Positions 44,889 to 55,782 of a DNA stretch of 64,000 bases are shown piece after piece; the stretch's first letter is position 1; the number at the start of each line of letters is the position of its first letter. Source of the DNA: Hordeum vulgare subsp. vulgare (Eukaryota; Streptophyta; Magnoliopsida; Poales; Poaceae); contig NC_058521.1 of NCBI RefSeq assembly GCF_904849725.1, positions 432,716,676 through 432,780,675 of the forward strand, written 5' to 3'. The notes under the pieces were generated by a model. That model did no database searches. It had not been told where the DNA came from and saw nothing but the letters and a program-made list of their open reading frames with translations. A program made the position numbers and the translations under genes.

Positions 44889-46009
44889 ATGAGCACGTAG
44901 AAGTATAGTGTGACCATCGTGTCGTCCAAGAGCCCGTTCCCAGCGTTCTACGTCGAGGACTCCTAGGCTAACATCAAACAGATCCCTCTTGATTCAGAAG
45001 TTTTCGAGGTGCCGCCTACGGTTCCTCCATTTGTGCTGGATCAGCCCAATGTTGTGTCTCATGTGGCTGCTCGAAAGGCAGACGCAAAGGAGAACAAGGA
45101 TGGCAGGGTGTGCAGCATGAAATGGAAGTCGTTCGTCTCCACTTTTGTGGATAACAAGATGTGTGAGATCATATCTAGTGGAGTAAGGACTGACAAGGGG
45201 TTCAAAGAGGTGCATATGAACTCTGTGGCAAAGCAAAACTTCGAGTTTTGTGGACACGAGGTCACCTCAATCCAGGTCTACAACTACCTGAGCAAGTGGG
45301 GAACGGGGTGGACCATCTCCTCAAAGTTGAGAGACCTGAGTGGTGCTTCATGGGATGAGGAGACCTGCACGATCATGTTGGAGGCAAAGCACTACCAAGG
45401 CCGCATAGCGGTTAGCTCACAAACCATGCCATTCTAACTAATCATCTCCTATGAACCATTTACATACTAACTAACCACCACTCTACCATGTTTCTTTCTT
45501 AGGATCACCCCAAGGACGGAGAGATCCTCAACACACCTATTCAGAATTACCACCAGGTGCAACAGGTCTTCTCCTTTGTGCTTGCCACCGACAAGCATGC
45601 CATGGGCTCTGGTCAGCTGTTGGGCTCGTCGATGCCGCTGATGCCCCCGATGCCCGAGTATCCAGACACCCAGGAGTCATACACCATCAACATTGCTGCT
45701 CCTGAGAAGGAAGGTCAGCACGTTCCTATGCTTTATAGGAAGAGGAAGCAGGCATGCTTCATGGAGGAGGAGCTAACCGTCTTCAGAAGCATGACTCACG
45801 CTGTGAAGGAAGTGGTCATCACCATCATGGAGAGCAAGATGGTCAACATCCACCTTGAGATCTACGGCACCGTGATGGACCAGATCGGCTTTAGCCCAGA
45901 GGCTCTCATGGTGGCTCTCAACCACCTGCTTGACAACAAAGCCGAGTGTGTTGGGTTTGTTGCCATGGGAGAGGCTCACGGGGTGTTGACTGAGGACATG
46001 AGTGGGTAA
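44889..46009 (+). pseudogene. Harbinger ORF1: Myb/SANT-like DNA-binding protein, two exons
   Basis: Exon 1 is 44889-45410 (ATG 44889), exon 2 is 45503-46009, joined in phase 0 across a 92-bp GT-AG intron (GCGGTTAGCT...TTTCTTTCTTAG). The protein would be about 342 residues. MKWKSFVSTFVDNKMCEIIS, VRTDKGFKEVHMNSVAKQNF, VTSIQVYNYLSKWGTGWTI and LRDLSGASWDEETCTIMLE form the Myb/SANT-like domain (PF12776 type) of plant PIF/Harbinger ORF1; the second exon has a Met/Pro-rich stretch and a helical tail. Two TAG codons lie early in exon 1 (44898-44900 and about 44964), before the domain, so the frame is open from about 44967 on. ORF1 proteins help the transposase bind ends and enter the nucleus. This copy is probably not made as a full protein. 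Confidence 0.78.
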
Positions 46010-46289
46010 GCACTACTACTAGTGTCGTTTCTGCTGGTGGCGACGACGTGCATGATCCTCCACGATGACGATGACGACGTCTATTTTGTGTGGTCAGGTA
46101 TTTGGAACAATCTCATGGTCTATATATTTTTGATGAGATGGTATATACTGACCCCTCACAGTGATCCGTACGGTGATCACCACCTTGCGATGGTGGGATT
46201 ACACCCTCTTTTGAATGCGGTGGTAGGATGACACCGACGTAGTGGTAGGTTGAACTTGGTATGTGGTATGATCATGCATGCTTACTAAT

Positions 46290-46410
46290 GCTCTTATGCT
46301 CCATTGCTTATGTGCTTGTTGCTTCATTGCTTGCTCCCAAGAGTGCTCCATTGCTTATGTGTTTGTTGCTTCATTGCTTGATTCTAGAGTACTTCATTGC
46401 TTGTTGCTTC
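46290..46410 (+). repeat. About 57-bp imperfect tandem repeat
   Basis: GCTCCATTGCTTATGTGCTTG followed by TTGCTTCATTGCTTG repeats twice and partly a third time in the 3' region of the Harbinger element. Confidence 0.75.
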
Positions 46411-47064
46411 AAAATATTGCTCATTTGCACTGCTAGGACAAGTGGTATATCGTATTCGAAGGGAGGGTTCTAGGGGCTTATAGTTCATGGAAAGGTTGCG
46501 ACAAACAAGTTTCAAGGTACAACAACCAAAAGCCACAGAGGGTTTAAAACTAGACAGGAGGCAAAAGATGCTTACTCCAAGTATGTGCTAGAAGGAGGGA
46601 TGCAGCAAGGTTGAGGTTGCCAATATGGATCGTCTGTTTGGGCTGAAGAACTTCATCATTTTCGTCGAGTTCATCACCATTATAGTGTTTTGATGCTAGT
46701 GTGCTCAGTGTGATCGTGTGTAAGTTGTTGTCGTAGTGGGTAAGCTCATCAAATGGGATACAAGGTAAGCACAACGGTATGCTCGTATGAAATCAAACAA
46801 CATGCACTCGTGTGACGACATACAATACGAGCAACTAAACATAGAGCAAAGAGGCATCGCTATGATACAGGAAAAGTATATGTGGTCAATCAATCAATCG
46901 TGCAAATGATGATTTTTTGTCTGCATATATTCAACCAGGCTCTAGTAGGTTAAATATGCAAAGTGAAACGATGGAACCAACCAAACGCGCCCTTAGCGAC
47001 ATGCGGTAGGCATGTATGTGATGTCTGTTGTGCACCAGGTCTTTATGGTTCTCACGCGTGCGAC

Positions 47065-47100
47065 CTCTATATATATCGTCTCACCCCTCTCTGGCTCACA
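47065..47100 (+). promoter_or_regulatory. TATA box and start region of the endosulfine gene
   Basis: CTCTATATATATCG holds TATATATA at 47069-47076. About 30 bp downstream begins a CT-rich leader typical of grass 5' UTRs. Transcription probably starts near 47100. The Harbinger element ends at 46992. Confidence 0.6.
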
Positions 47101-47338
47101 CTTGACTTCTCTCTCCTTGCCTCCCCCTCCTCCTCGTCTTCTTCCCACCCACACAGGCTACACAAGGTTTTTCCTCCCCTCTCAACTACCCAACACGCCT
47201 GCCGATTTTATTTCAGGACATTTTTCCTAACGATCTTCACGCCAAAGCTTCTCGCCATCTTGCCGTTTATTCGGCCGTAGCAAAGCACTGAATCTTCAAA
47301 TGGGTGTGTGTGTTTCTTGCAGAGCGGCGACGGAGGAG
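47100..47338 (+). other. 5' UTR of the endosulfine gene, possibly with an intron
   Basis: The leader is rich in C and T. A donor-like CACAAG|GTTTTTCC at 47167 and an acceptor-like GTTTCTTGCAG|AGC ending at 47322 would remove a 156-bp leader intron. If the intron is not removed, an in-frame ATG at 47300 would add 13 residues (MGVCVSCRAATEE) to the protein. Confidence 0.5.
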
Positions 47339-49727
47339 ATGGCAGGCTGCGGTGAAGCCAAGACATCATCGGTTTCCATGGATGAAGAGGTGAGTTCCCA
47401 TACCATAGCCTGTGTGAATCGCTTGCCGGCAAAAAACAGTCATGCATGATCGGTCGATGATTACAATTTGTAACTTCTTCTTTCGGTAGTCTCCGATTGC
47501 AATGGTTTCCTTGGTCAAGCCTTGTGAATTATGGGAGGCTTGTAGTTAGTAACTTGGTAGAGAGATCGGTGGAGTGAGTAATACGTTCAGATATTCGCTG
47601 TACATGAACGCCATTGATGCATAACGGAGAAAGCTTGGGAGTCTTAACCAACCCAACTTGGAAAACAGGGCTTGCTTAGGTTAGGAAGCTGTTCTCGGTG
47701 AGCATAATCCTGTGCCCTGTCCCTGTCCACCCTACTCTGACATAAATATGCAGAGCAAGCCCGTCAGTTATCTCTGTTCAAGCGTGTCGATCGCGTGTAG
47801 CATAAGAATCAGCGGGCATAGAAGAGGAATTCTTAGGAGCCTGTTTGATTGGTTGTAGTGCTCTGCTAGCCACTAAACAAAATGGCTAACTTTGTCAGTT
47901 TTCTGATGCTAAAAGTTGGTATTTGGGTGCTTCTTAATTTGGAACTTGAGTGCTACTAGAAGCGGTTTTAACCCGCAAGACTGCGGTTTTAACCATTCAG
48001 AGGAAGTTCCTAGAGAGCATTACCTAACTCGGTCCTTGATGAAGACGCTCTTATCCTCGACACCTACTTCGCAAACCTGCAATGTCCTAATCTATTAAAG
48101 ATTCTGCACCATTTGTTACTTCAAGTACGCACCGCTATAGGTTACGTGCAACCATTGCAGATTGCTCCTACTGACACCGCGCGCACCAGCATTTGCTAAC
48201 AACGTACTTCAGTACCAAGAAGGAACTAATGAAGGATCAATCATGCGTGCGATTCGAGAATCTATTGACCGATCAAAAAGGCTGTGAAGGGAACAAAGAT
48301 GATGCGTGTATGCGTCCATGATGGCTGACGGGCTGCCGCTTGTCCGCGCACGCCGCTGCTGTCACACTTTCACTGACCGCCACACTGGCCCTGCCCAAGC
48401 AAGAATCTCTCACCTGGCCTGCGTCATCTCTGCAGCTGCATCGGCCAGCTACGCAGGAGTAGTACTACGAACGAACAAACACCTGTGGTGTGGTACCTTC
48501 CTTCCCATATCAACAGTTCACCAATCACCACGACGCCAAGAAGTCGACACGACGGCGGCAACGAAACGAGCCCTCTGGTCTGGATCGATCGGACGGACGG
48601 AGCCTGTCGCTCTCGTGGGCTTTGTTAGGGGATCGCCATCGCTAGATCGCTCACATGTTTTCAGTGCCTTCTCGTGGACCGGAGGTAACCACGTCGATCA
48701 CCACGATCTTGTTGTTGGTTTGGCGCCCTCCTGACCTGTCCCGTGGCCGCGAAAAGTGGGTTCGTGAACGCTGCCGCTTTTGGCCAAAATCTTTCGGCCG
48801 GCCGTCGGTTTCGGCGATCGGAAGAAAGGCAGCCGTGCCGACCGATGCCGGCCGGGGACATGGCTCGGTGCGTGCATCATGCACGCCGTCGTGTCGGTCG
48901 GGATAGTTGTCTGTCTGTGCCTGGACCCTGAGCATGCATGCATGCATCTTTCTTCCGTCCGTCCAGGGAAGTCGAGTGTGTCGCGGAACCTTGGAACCTG
49001 ATCCCGTAGCTTTCGGCCCTGTGTCTCTGCTCTGGGATATTTGTTTTTCTCTCATACAGTGTGGTGTCCTGTTCTTCAGGCAAGCATGGAGAGGAAGTTT
49101 GGCGGGATTGCGCCCAAGAAGCCTCTCATATCAAAGGTATGCGATTAATTTTCTCATGGCGCTCTCATATCAACGCAATGCTAGTGTTCTACTCGGCATC
49201 GGCACTGAGCAAAAATAGGCACTGTCAAGCCTGAAATATCTCTAAAAGAACGCATCTGGCCCTTTCCCTTCCTTGATTTAGTTGCATCATCACTGTGTGC
49301 TAATGCAGGACCATGAGCGTGCCTACTTCGATTCTGCAGATTGGGTCCTCGGCAAGGTCAGACAGCACAACACAACACAACACAACAAGTTCTCAGTTAC
49401 TACTTGTTTTTTCTTTTTCTTTTTTTGAGCAACCCTCAGACATTTGTTCAGCCAAAGCCATGACATATCTTCATTCAGAACTGTATCTGACTATTCATGC
49501 TTAATCGATCTCATACCATTTTCTCCAGCAATCTGCAAACAGCAGCTCAAGCGCTGCGGTCGAATCACTGAAGCCCAAGCTGAAGGTCAGTACAACAGTT
49601 GAACGATACTGTCAGTCAGGTCTAGAGAAAAATGAAACTGACGCTAGTTTTTCTGCTTGCTTCGTTTCTTCAGAGAACTCCTCACCACCAGCTCCCCCCT
49701 CGCAAGCCCACCTGTGCGTCTGGCTGA
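47339..49727 (+). CDS. Endosulfine family protein (ENSA/ARPP19-type), five coding exons
   Basis: Exons: 47339-47389, 49080-49136, 49309-49356, 49529-49585, 49674-49727. All introns are GT-AG and every junction is phase 0; no stop or frameshift occurs. The 88-residue protein has MERKFGGIAPKKPLISKDHE followed by RAYFDSADWVLGK, the endosulfine core; plant members read KYGGL.PKK.PLISKDHERAFFDSADW. The Ser of FDSAD is the site that Greatwall-type kinases phosphorylate in animals and yeast, which turns the protein into an inhibitor of the PP2A-B55 phosphatase. Residues 53-88 are Ser, Lys and Pro rich and disordered. Intron 1 is 1.69 kb. This is the only convincing host gene in the window; cellular role in grasses is inferred from the family. 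Confidence 0.9.
49366..49390 (+). repeat. (ACAAC)n microsatellite in intron 3
   Basis: About five units of the pentanucleotide CACAA in a row, starting ten bases after the exon 3 donor. Confidence 0.85.
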
Positions 49728-49900
49728 GACATAAGGTAACAGGAAGAAGCTTCAAACTCGGACGGTTTTGCTGATGGCCGATTCACGTACGTGACAGTTG
49801 TTGCCTCTTTGTGATGCGTTGCAGGGGTCACATTGCAGCAGCAGGTGAAGAGCACGTAGGGAGGAGGATGAGTGAGCTCGGATTAATGTTGTTTAGCTGG
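49728..49900 (+). other. 3' UTR of the endosulfine gene with a likely intron
   Basis: Eight bases after the stop, ACATAAG|GTAACAGG is a donor-like site, and GTGATGCGTTGCAG|GGG ending at 49824 is an acceptor, giving an 89-bp intron in the 3' UTR. The end of the transcript is not visible; a TTAATG-type AT-rich stretch follows at 49880. Confidence 0.5.
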
Positions 49901-50070
49901 TCCTAAGTTCGTGGCAAACATCTTTGCATGCGAATTGGCATGGCACTTGCTGCCTCTATGTCTGTCACAAGTCATTAACCGTCGTTATCATGGTTATTAA
50001 GTCACACGGCATTTCGTGTTTCAGAAACCTTGCTAGTATATTCGTCTTAAATTCACAAGGTCCGTACAAA

Positions 50071-50637
50071 TCTTTATCTAATAATAAAGAGGCTATCGCT
50101 TCCGTCGGAAAACCCACCGAAGTGATTTTACAAAAAAAGCCCTTACTGTTTATGACATTAAACTCATAGTATATATTAAATGTTTTTAAAAATACTCATA
50201 TCTTTTAAACCGTAACTCCAAATTTAACATATTATATATGGAATTTGATTAGAAAAATATGTAGAATTTAAATATGATATTATTTTATCTGTTAAACGTT
50301 TAGTAAAAATACTATCTAGGGTGCAATCTTAATAAATAAGTCATTATTCGTCTTTCTTTCATACCGGTACTCATCCGGGTTGGGGATGAACACGTCAACA
50401 AAATCAGGATTAGAGATGAAACTGAAGGTCACTTGACTGATTCTTTGTACGTATTAAATCTACATGCAAGCCGTGTTAAAATAGAAGACCTGTGAAATTT
50501 TGAACTGCATTTTTGTAGGATAAGACCATCTTTATTTGTGTTGTAACTACAAATTCTCAAATTATAGACCATTTTTTATAAATTAAGAGCGTGTGGTATT
50601 TCTTTCTCCCGTTGCGACGCATGAGCCCTTTTGCTAG
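50071..50637 (+). mobile_element. Small non-autonomous Helitron, 567 bp
   Basis: It starts TCTTTATCTAATAATAAAG after an A and ends GCCCTTTTGCTAG before a T, fitting Helitron insertion between A and T with TC...CTAG ends. A CCCGTTGCGACGC hairpin-type segment, partly decayed from CCCGTTGCAACGCACGGG, lies about 10 bp before the end. No ORF. It sits about 190 bp beyond the end of the endosulfine transcript region. Confidence 0.8.
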
Positions 50638-52602
50638 TAAAAACCTAAGAACTGATCAAATTTACTCTTTATGATTAAACTGAGAAACTATTATGCGTTA
50701 TAGAAGTAGTTATGTCTATCATTGACTTACTATATGTCGTGGTTCAGTTATCTTGTATCACATGGTTGCTGACTTAATTGTTTTACCAAATGTGTTGCTG
50801 ACTTACAAATATTCATATACGCTCCGAACAGAGTAAACATAACATCGATATTCATATTCGAGTAAGATCCGCTTTGGATTCTTATCCAATAACATCCGCA
50901 CTCCCATTTCGAATTGTTTTCAAAATATGAAGACATAAGGGAGAGGGGCAATATCCGATCGTTCCGTGACTAATTCTATTTACTTTCTTATCGGGAAAAT
51001 CTACATCATGATGCAATCGGTATGCCCAAATATGTGGAATTTTTAAAAAATATTTATTAACAGAATTTCAAATCTATACTATCAATTCAAGAATTAAAAA
51101 GTATGAGCGTGTCGTTGTTGTGGACAAGGAAGTCATAATTTTCGTTGTTATCCCAGACGAAAAGGCCTCTTCATTGCTGGGCCGAACAAAAACTGGGCCT
51201 TTCTTTGATGTTGTTGGGGCCAACCAAAAGAAAAGGATTTTTTAGTGTGTAAATTAGTTTGTTGAAGTGAAATAGTAGAATAGGATGTGATATGATGAGA
51301 TAAAATGCAATTAAAAAAACAAAGATAGCAAACAGGTTGCCTACTTCTAATACTCAAAGCAAGAACTTTAATTCAATCCTTTGTCCTTCCATGAAAATTC
51401 ATATATTTAAGAATGAGTAAAATCCTCCAAGTAGGATTCGACTCTACGACTAGTCAATTAAGCCGAACTTCGTTCATTCATTTCAGCTAGAGCTTATTGC
51501 GGATCACCTTCTTGGGCATGGAGATGGGAACGCCGACGACAACACTACACAGAGTGATTTCTATACCATACGATACAACCCTACTAAAAGTCACAAAGTT
51601 CACTCCTCTTTGCCCACCCAGCTTAAACCTCCTCTTCACATGCAACCATGCGCCTGGGCATCCCCTACACACCAGAGCTCCTCCTCGCCAAACCCTCGCA
51701 CCATCCAGACAAAGAACCATTTGAACCGTGCATCGTGGAGGAAGAATTTCACTTTTCGATCCACATCCATCATCGCTAGCTTAAATCGGGCTCAACGAGA
51801 AAAAAAAATTAATCGCACACAACTACTCATTTAGATGACGCCAAGTTTCTAATTCCCCCTCCGTTCCCCCCCCCCCCCCCCCGGCGTTCCCGTCTCCGTC
51901 CCCCGTCATGTTGTCATTATTGCCAAAGCTGGCCACATCCGGTTCATGTCTACGGATGGCATAGGTCATGGTGTGCGAGCAATGACAACAATAAAATGAG
52001 GGACAATGTCTAGGATGTTTGCAGAGTCTAGATGCATATATGGATGAGAGTAAGTGCAAAAAATTTCACCGAGCAGCATATAGGCTTGCGATTGTCGATG
52101 TAGTTTCAAAGGCCAAATTCATTCTTCACAATGCATTGTTCAAACTATTCCTTGTGTGAATGGAGTTTCACCGTTGATACGGTCCTAATGGCACGATGAT
52201 TTGGCGAGGGAGCTTCAGAGAGGAGAATCATTTTCATTATTGTGGGTTAGGAAAACTTCCTTTTCGTTGTTGTGGACAACTAAGACTACTTTTCGTTTGT
52301 TTTGAGTGGTACGCGAAAACAGACTTTTTGCGACACACAACAAAAAGTACCTTTTTGTCGTCGTGGGCAACGACGGGGTCATACTTATGCAACTTTTGAA
52401 TTTGGTAGTATAGATCTGAAATTTTGTAAAAAGATAGTGGTTTCACAAGTCCCAACATGTTTCCACTTCACTTGATATACAAACTTCACGTATTATCTAG
52501 TATGATATCAAAATAGAAAACGGCTTGCTTAGGCAACTAGGGCAATATTAAGTGCTAAAACTTCTTTAAAAAGTAAGTTTCAACTTTCAAACAAAAGAGA
52601 AT
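50638..52602. other. Intergenic region without recognised features
   Basis: AT-rich, short frames only. A run of 17 C is at 51866-51882. GTCGTTGTTGTGGACAAGGAAGT near 51111 and TTTTCGTTGTTGTGGACAAC near 52261 are a loose direct repeat about 1150 bp apart. No element ends were found. Confidence 0.5.
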
Positions 52603-52611
52603 GGTAGAATA

Positions 52612-53030
52612 GGGGAATTGCTTTTTGAGCTCGGCCTCCATGATGGCCTCTAAATTTGAAATCCAGAATTCATGAAAATTGATTTTTTTTTATTTCAAAA
52701 AATTCTGATTTTTTTTACACATATACATCAAGGCATAAAGCACAAGTGTGTTAATTTTCAGAACAAAATATGTTCAAATGAGGGTTGTACAAACAAACAA
52801 ATCTAAGGCTTTTTAACACATGATACTATTAATAATTCCACGCCTTAGGTTTCTCTTTTTTCTAGATGTTGCAATTTAAAGTATTTCATCGTGAATTTTT
52901 ACACACATGTACATTCATCCTTACATACATGCATATCTTTTTAGAATTTTTTTAAACAAAAAATTTGAATTGTGATTTTGTTTTTCAAAATCCGGCCTCC
53001 ATGGAGCTCGGGAGCCAAAAAGCCCTACTC
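52612..53030. mobile_element. Mutator-like MITE, 419 bp
   Basis: Ends GGGGAATTGCTTTTTGAGCT and, on the other strand, GAGTAGGGCTTTTTGGCTCC with a shared GGCCTCCATG block further in. Nine-base flanks GGTAGAATA (52603-52611) and GGTAGAGTA (53031-53039) differ at one base, fitting an aged Mutator-type duplication. The interior is AT-rich, without a coding region. Confidence 0.65.
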
Positions 53031-53084
53031 GGTAGAGTATGGCTTTGTCCATAAATACATTATTAATCGGGAGGTCCTATATGG

Positions 53085-53560
53085 CGCCTTAAGCACCGGT
53101 TAGGCAAACCGACGCCTGCAGAGCTCCTTCTCGTTGGCCGGCCCATGTTGAATGTGTTGGTCCTTAAAAATCGAAAAAAGTTTACAGAATTTAGAAAAAA
53201 ATCAGATTTGCGAAAAAAAGTTCAATGACTATAAAAATTTCACCGATTTTGGAAATATGTTTATGTATTTTGAAAAAGTTAACATAATTTGAAAAAAAAT
53301 TGGTTTCCCAAAAAAGTTCATCAGTTCACTGGTTTTGAAAAAAGTTCACAAAGTGTAAATTATGATCTCCGATTTTGAAAAAAATTCATCGATTTAAAAA
53401 AGATCAATTTTCAAAAAAGTTCATAGATTTTCAAAAAGTTCATCGATTTTAAAAAAAGTTCATGGGCTAAAACACAGATCTGATCTCTAAACGGGCCGGC
53501 CCATGCGGAGCGCTGCAAGCGCCGGTTAGCAAAATTTGCATGTGGCGCTTATTTCGCTTA
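53085..53560. mobile_element. Probable MITE with long inverted ends and internal short repeats
   Basis: The left block (GCACCGGTTAGGCAAACCGA and GGCCGGCCCATG) is matched in reverse on the right (GGGCCGGCCCATGCGGAGCG, GCAAGCGCCGGTTAGCAAAA). The interior repeats AAAAAAGTTCATCGATTTT-like words about eight times. Exact ends and target duplication are not clear. The class (Mutator-like) is inferred from the long inverted ends. Confidence 0.55.
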
Positions 53561-54189
53561 TTACTCATTGATTTCAAACTCCAGGATTTTCCATGTGATG
53601 GTTTAGTTAGGCCCTCAGTCTATTGGGCTCCTTATATAGCATAATTTGAACTTCTTGTACACAGATTGGATTGTAGGCTTCAAGACAGGCTGATGGGCAC
53701 CTATTCAACTTGCAGCCACACTTCACATCAATTATTATTACTTTTGAGAAAGCTTCACATCAATTTTCCTCACAGAATTCTAAAGAAAACACATCATAAA
53801 TAGTAGAAAAACAGCTTAATTTGGAAAGAAAATCACATCTTCAAGAATTAGAAAAGTGATATTTCTAGGAAAATGGTACGCCATCCTTTTTCCGACTATA
53901 TCGTTCAAGGCTGTAAGCATAGTCTATAATAATCTTTCCCACTGCGTGTTGCCCTTGTTCATTTGCCATGATTTTTTTCCACTATAGTAGTAGAATCTCT
54001 AGCAGATCTTGTATAATACCGGCCAGCATAAGGCGTTTGCAGTTTGATGAAGATATATTTTACGGAGCGAAATCGTGCACTGCAGAATAGAGCCCGTATA
54101 TGAAACTGTATAATTTAAGAAAAAAACTTCCGCAGGAGAAATTGCAACCAATGATCATTGATAGTTCATCACATGCTACATGATCATAC
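53561..54189. other. Intergenic, no recognised features
   Basis: AT-rich sequence with only short frames. CTTCACATCAATT occurs at 53726 and 53754. Nothing else stands out. Confidence 0.5.
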
Positions 54190-55110
54190 ATACTACATTC
54201 TACTACTACTACTAGAGGGGGTGGGGGATCTCGCGGCGGCGAGGCCGAGGTCGATGTACCAAAATGGACGAGCTCGCGGCCGAGGACGACGCGGTGGAGG
54301 AGCACAATCCTCCTTGTTGGAACTAACGTGGTCGATGAACTTCTCCCTCTGCTCCTCGCGGATGCGCTGCCACTCGTTGTCCTTGTCCTTCGCGGCGAGG
54401 TTGGCCACGACCGCCTACTTGAGCAGGCTCCTCGTCGTGGTGGCGGCGCTCCGCCTCCTCGCGCAATACCGCGTCGACATCATCACCGACGTAATCTTTG
54501 GGCCCGACAACGCCTCGGCGCGCGATCTCCTCCGGCTCCTACTTGACGGCTACGAGCTCGCAGTCCTCCGGCTCATCCGCCCACTCCCTCTTCACGGGGA
54601 GAAGTGTCGCGCTGGACGGGCCCCTTGCGACGGAGGAAGAGCCCGCGACCGAGGAGGGCGTCCGCCCATGCCGTCTCGCGATGAAGGAGGCTTGACGGCG
54701 GCTAGAGGCCTTGGTTCGTCCACCTCCTCGCGGCGCGTTTCCTCGTGCCGTCCGTGCGGACGCACCGCTCGCACTCGGGGTCGCCACCCCGTCGGAGCTG
54801 CGGCCACATCTTCACTTACGGCCCCACATGGCGTTTGGAGGCGGAAGATGGCTCACCGGCTGCAAGAAATGCAAGGGAGAGAGTGGGAAATCGCGACGAA
54901 ACGCGACAGCGGGGGAAGGGTTTCAACCCTTATCTGCCTCGCAAACCCGTAAATATGCGGTTTCGGCGATGATATTTGCGGGCTGCGGTAAAAGAAGATA
55001 CGGGCCAGACGAGTATACGAGTTCTGTTCTAGATAAAAAAATTGAACCATGTTCGTATACTTGTTGAAATTATGTAGATTCGCGCGTTATACGGGGTCTG
55101 CTAAAGATGC
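54190..55110 (-). mobile_element. Non-autonomous DNA element with decayed minus-strand ORF
   Basis: The right end carries GGGGTCTGCTAAAGATGCTC (GAGCATCTTTAGCAGACCCC on the other strand), a terminal sequence of a common Triticeae DNA-element group. The minus strand at 54800-54190 reads EWADEPEDCELVAVKEEPEE, VVGPKDYVGDDVDAVLREEAERRHH and, in a second frame, WQRIREEQREKFIDHVSS. These look like pieces of one protein broken by a frame change. Its function is unknown. The 264-codon plus-strand frame here is its antisense shadow. The left end was not found. Confidence 0.45.
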
Positions 55111-55780
55111 TCATGACGGGATTCCGTCAAGAAAAAAGGCCTTGCCTAGGTTCTAAACACAAGCCACGACAGCATATATGTACTGCAAAACGAGACGACA
55201 TGCTTGAATTGTGACTAGACCTTGCAAGTACTAAGTACCTCAAGCCTATGGAAACACACGAGCATCCCACATAAGCCCATATAATATAATGTAGTTCAAA
55301 CAAAGATCAATTTGATAAAAAAAATTATAACTAACCTAAAATATTTTGACTTGAAAACGGAACGGATGGGATGTCGTTCTGCATCCCTACTCAAACCACA
55401 CTCCAGTGCTCTTTGGTTTGAAGCCATGCATAAGTCTTATTCCTAGTAGTACCACATATGAGAAAAACACCTTCAAAAATAAATATATGCACGTTTGCAA
55501 GTTGCAGACTTACAACTTCAGCTTGTTTATTATTCATCCCGTTTGGTTTTTCCTCGTGGCTTCTCCCCTGTCCTGCATTGAATTCGGAATCCATCCACTT
55601 TTCAGTTTTGTCAAATACTGTTTGAAAAAAAAAGAGTGCCAATCTAGATCTGGAGACAGCTGCGCATGAGTACTTGGACCAGTGTACGTACCATACTTCC
55701 CCACTCAGGCATACATGCTGCTCAGTTCAGCTTTGGATCTTGTGGCTTTGTTCTTCCCTGCAAGCCCAAAAGACCTGTCA
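55111..55780. other. Intergenic, no recognised features
   Basis: Short frames only (longest 87 codons, no motif). Nothing supports a gene or a bounded element. Confidence 0.45.
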
Positions 55781-55782
55781 TC

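Larger units (their letters stand above)
43947..46992 (+). mobile_element. PIF/Harbinger element, 3046 bp, Myb gene only
   Basis: Ends GGGTGCATTTGGTT and, on the other strand, GGGCGCGTTTGGTT match at 12 of 14 bases, and TTA flanks both sides (43944-43946, 46993-46995), the standard PIF/Harbinger target duplication. It carries a spliced Myb/SANT-like gene (44889-46009) but no DDE transposase, so it must rely on another element. Two sets of tandem repeats lie before the gene and one after it. The right end is close to a host gene promoter. Confidence 0.85.

Noticed and set aside
48306..49055. Several overlapping frames on both strands
   Set aside because: They lie in intron 1 of the endosulfine gene, overlap each other and contain no motif.
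51487..51720. Minus-strand frame ending MPKKVIRNKL
   Set aside because: 77 codons, no family recognised and no supporting splice sites or neighbours.
51866..51882. Run of 17 C as a functional element
   Set aside because: A simple homopolymer, which may also be an assembly-sensitive site; nothing around it supports a role.
54158..54952. Plus-strand frame of 264 codons
   Set aside because: It is rich in Arg, Pro and Gly and lies opposite a minus-strand coding remnant with recognisable motifs; it is an antisense shadow in GC-rich DNA.
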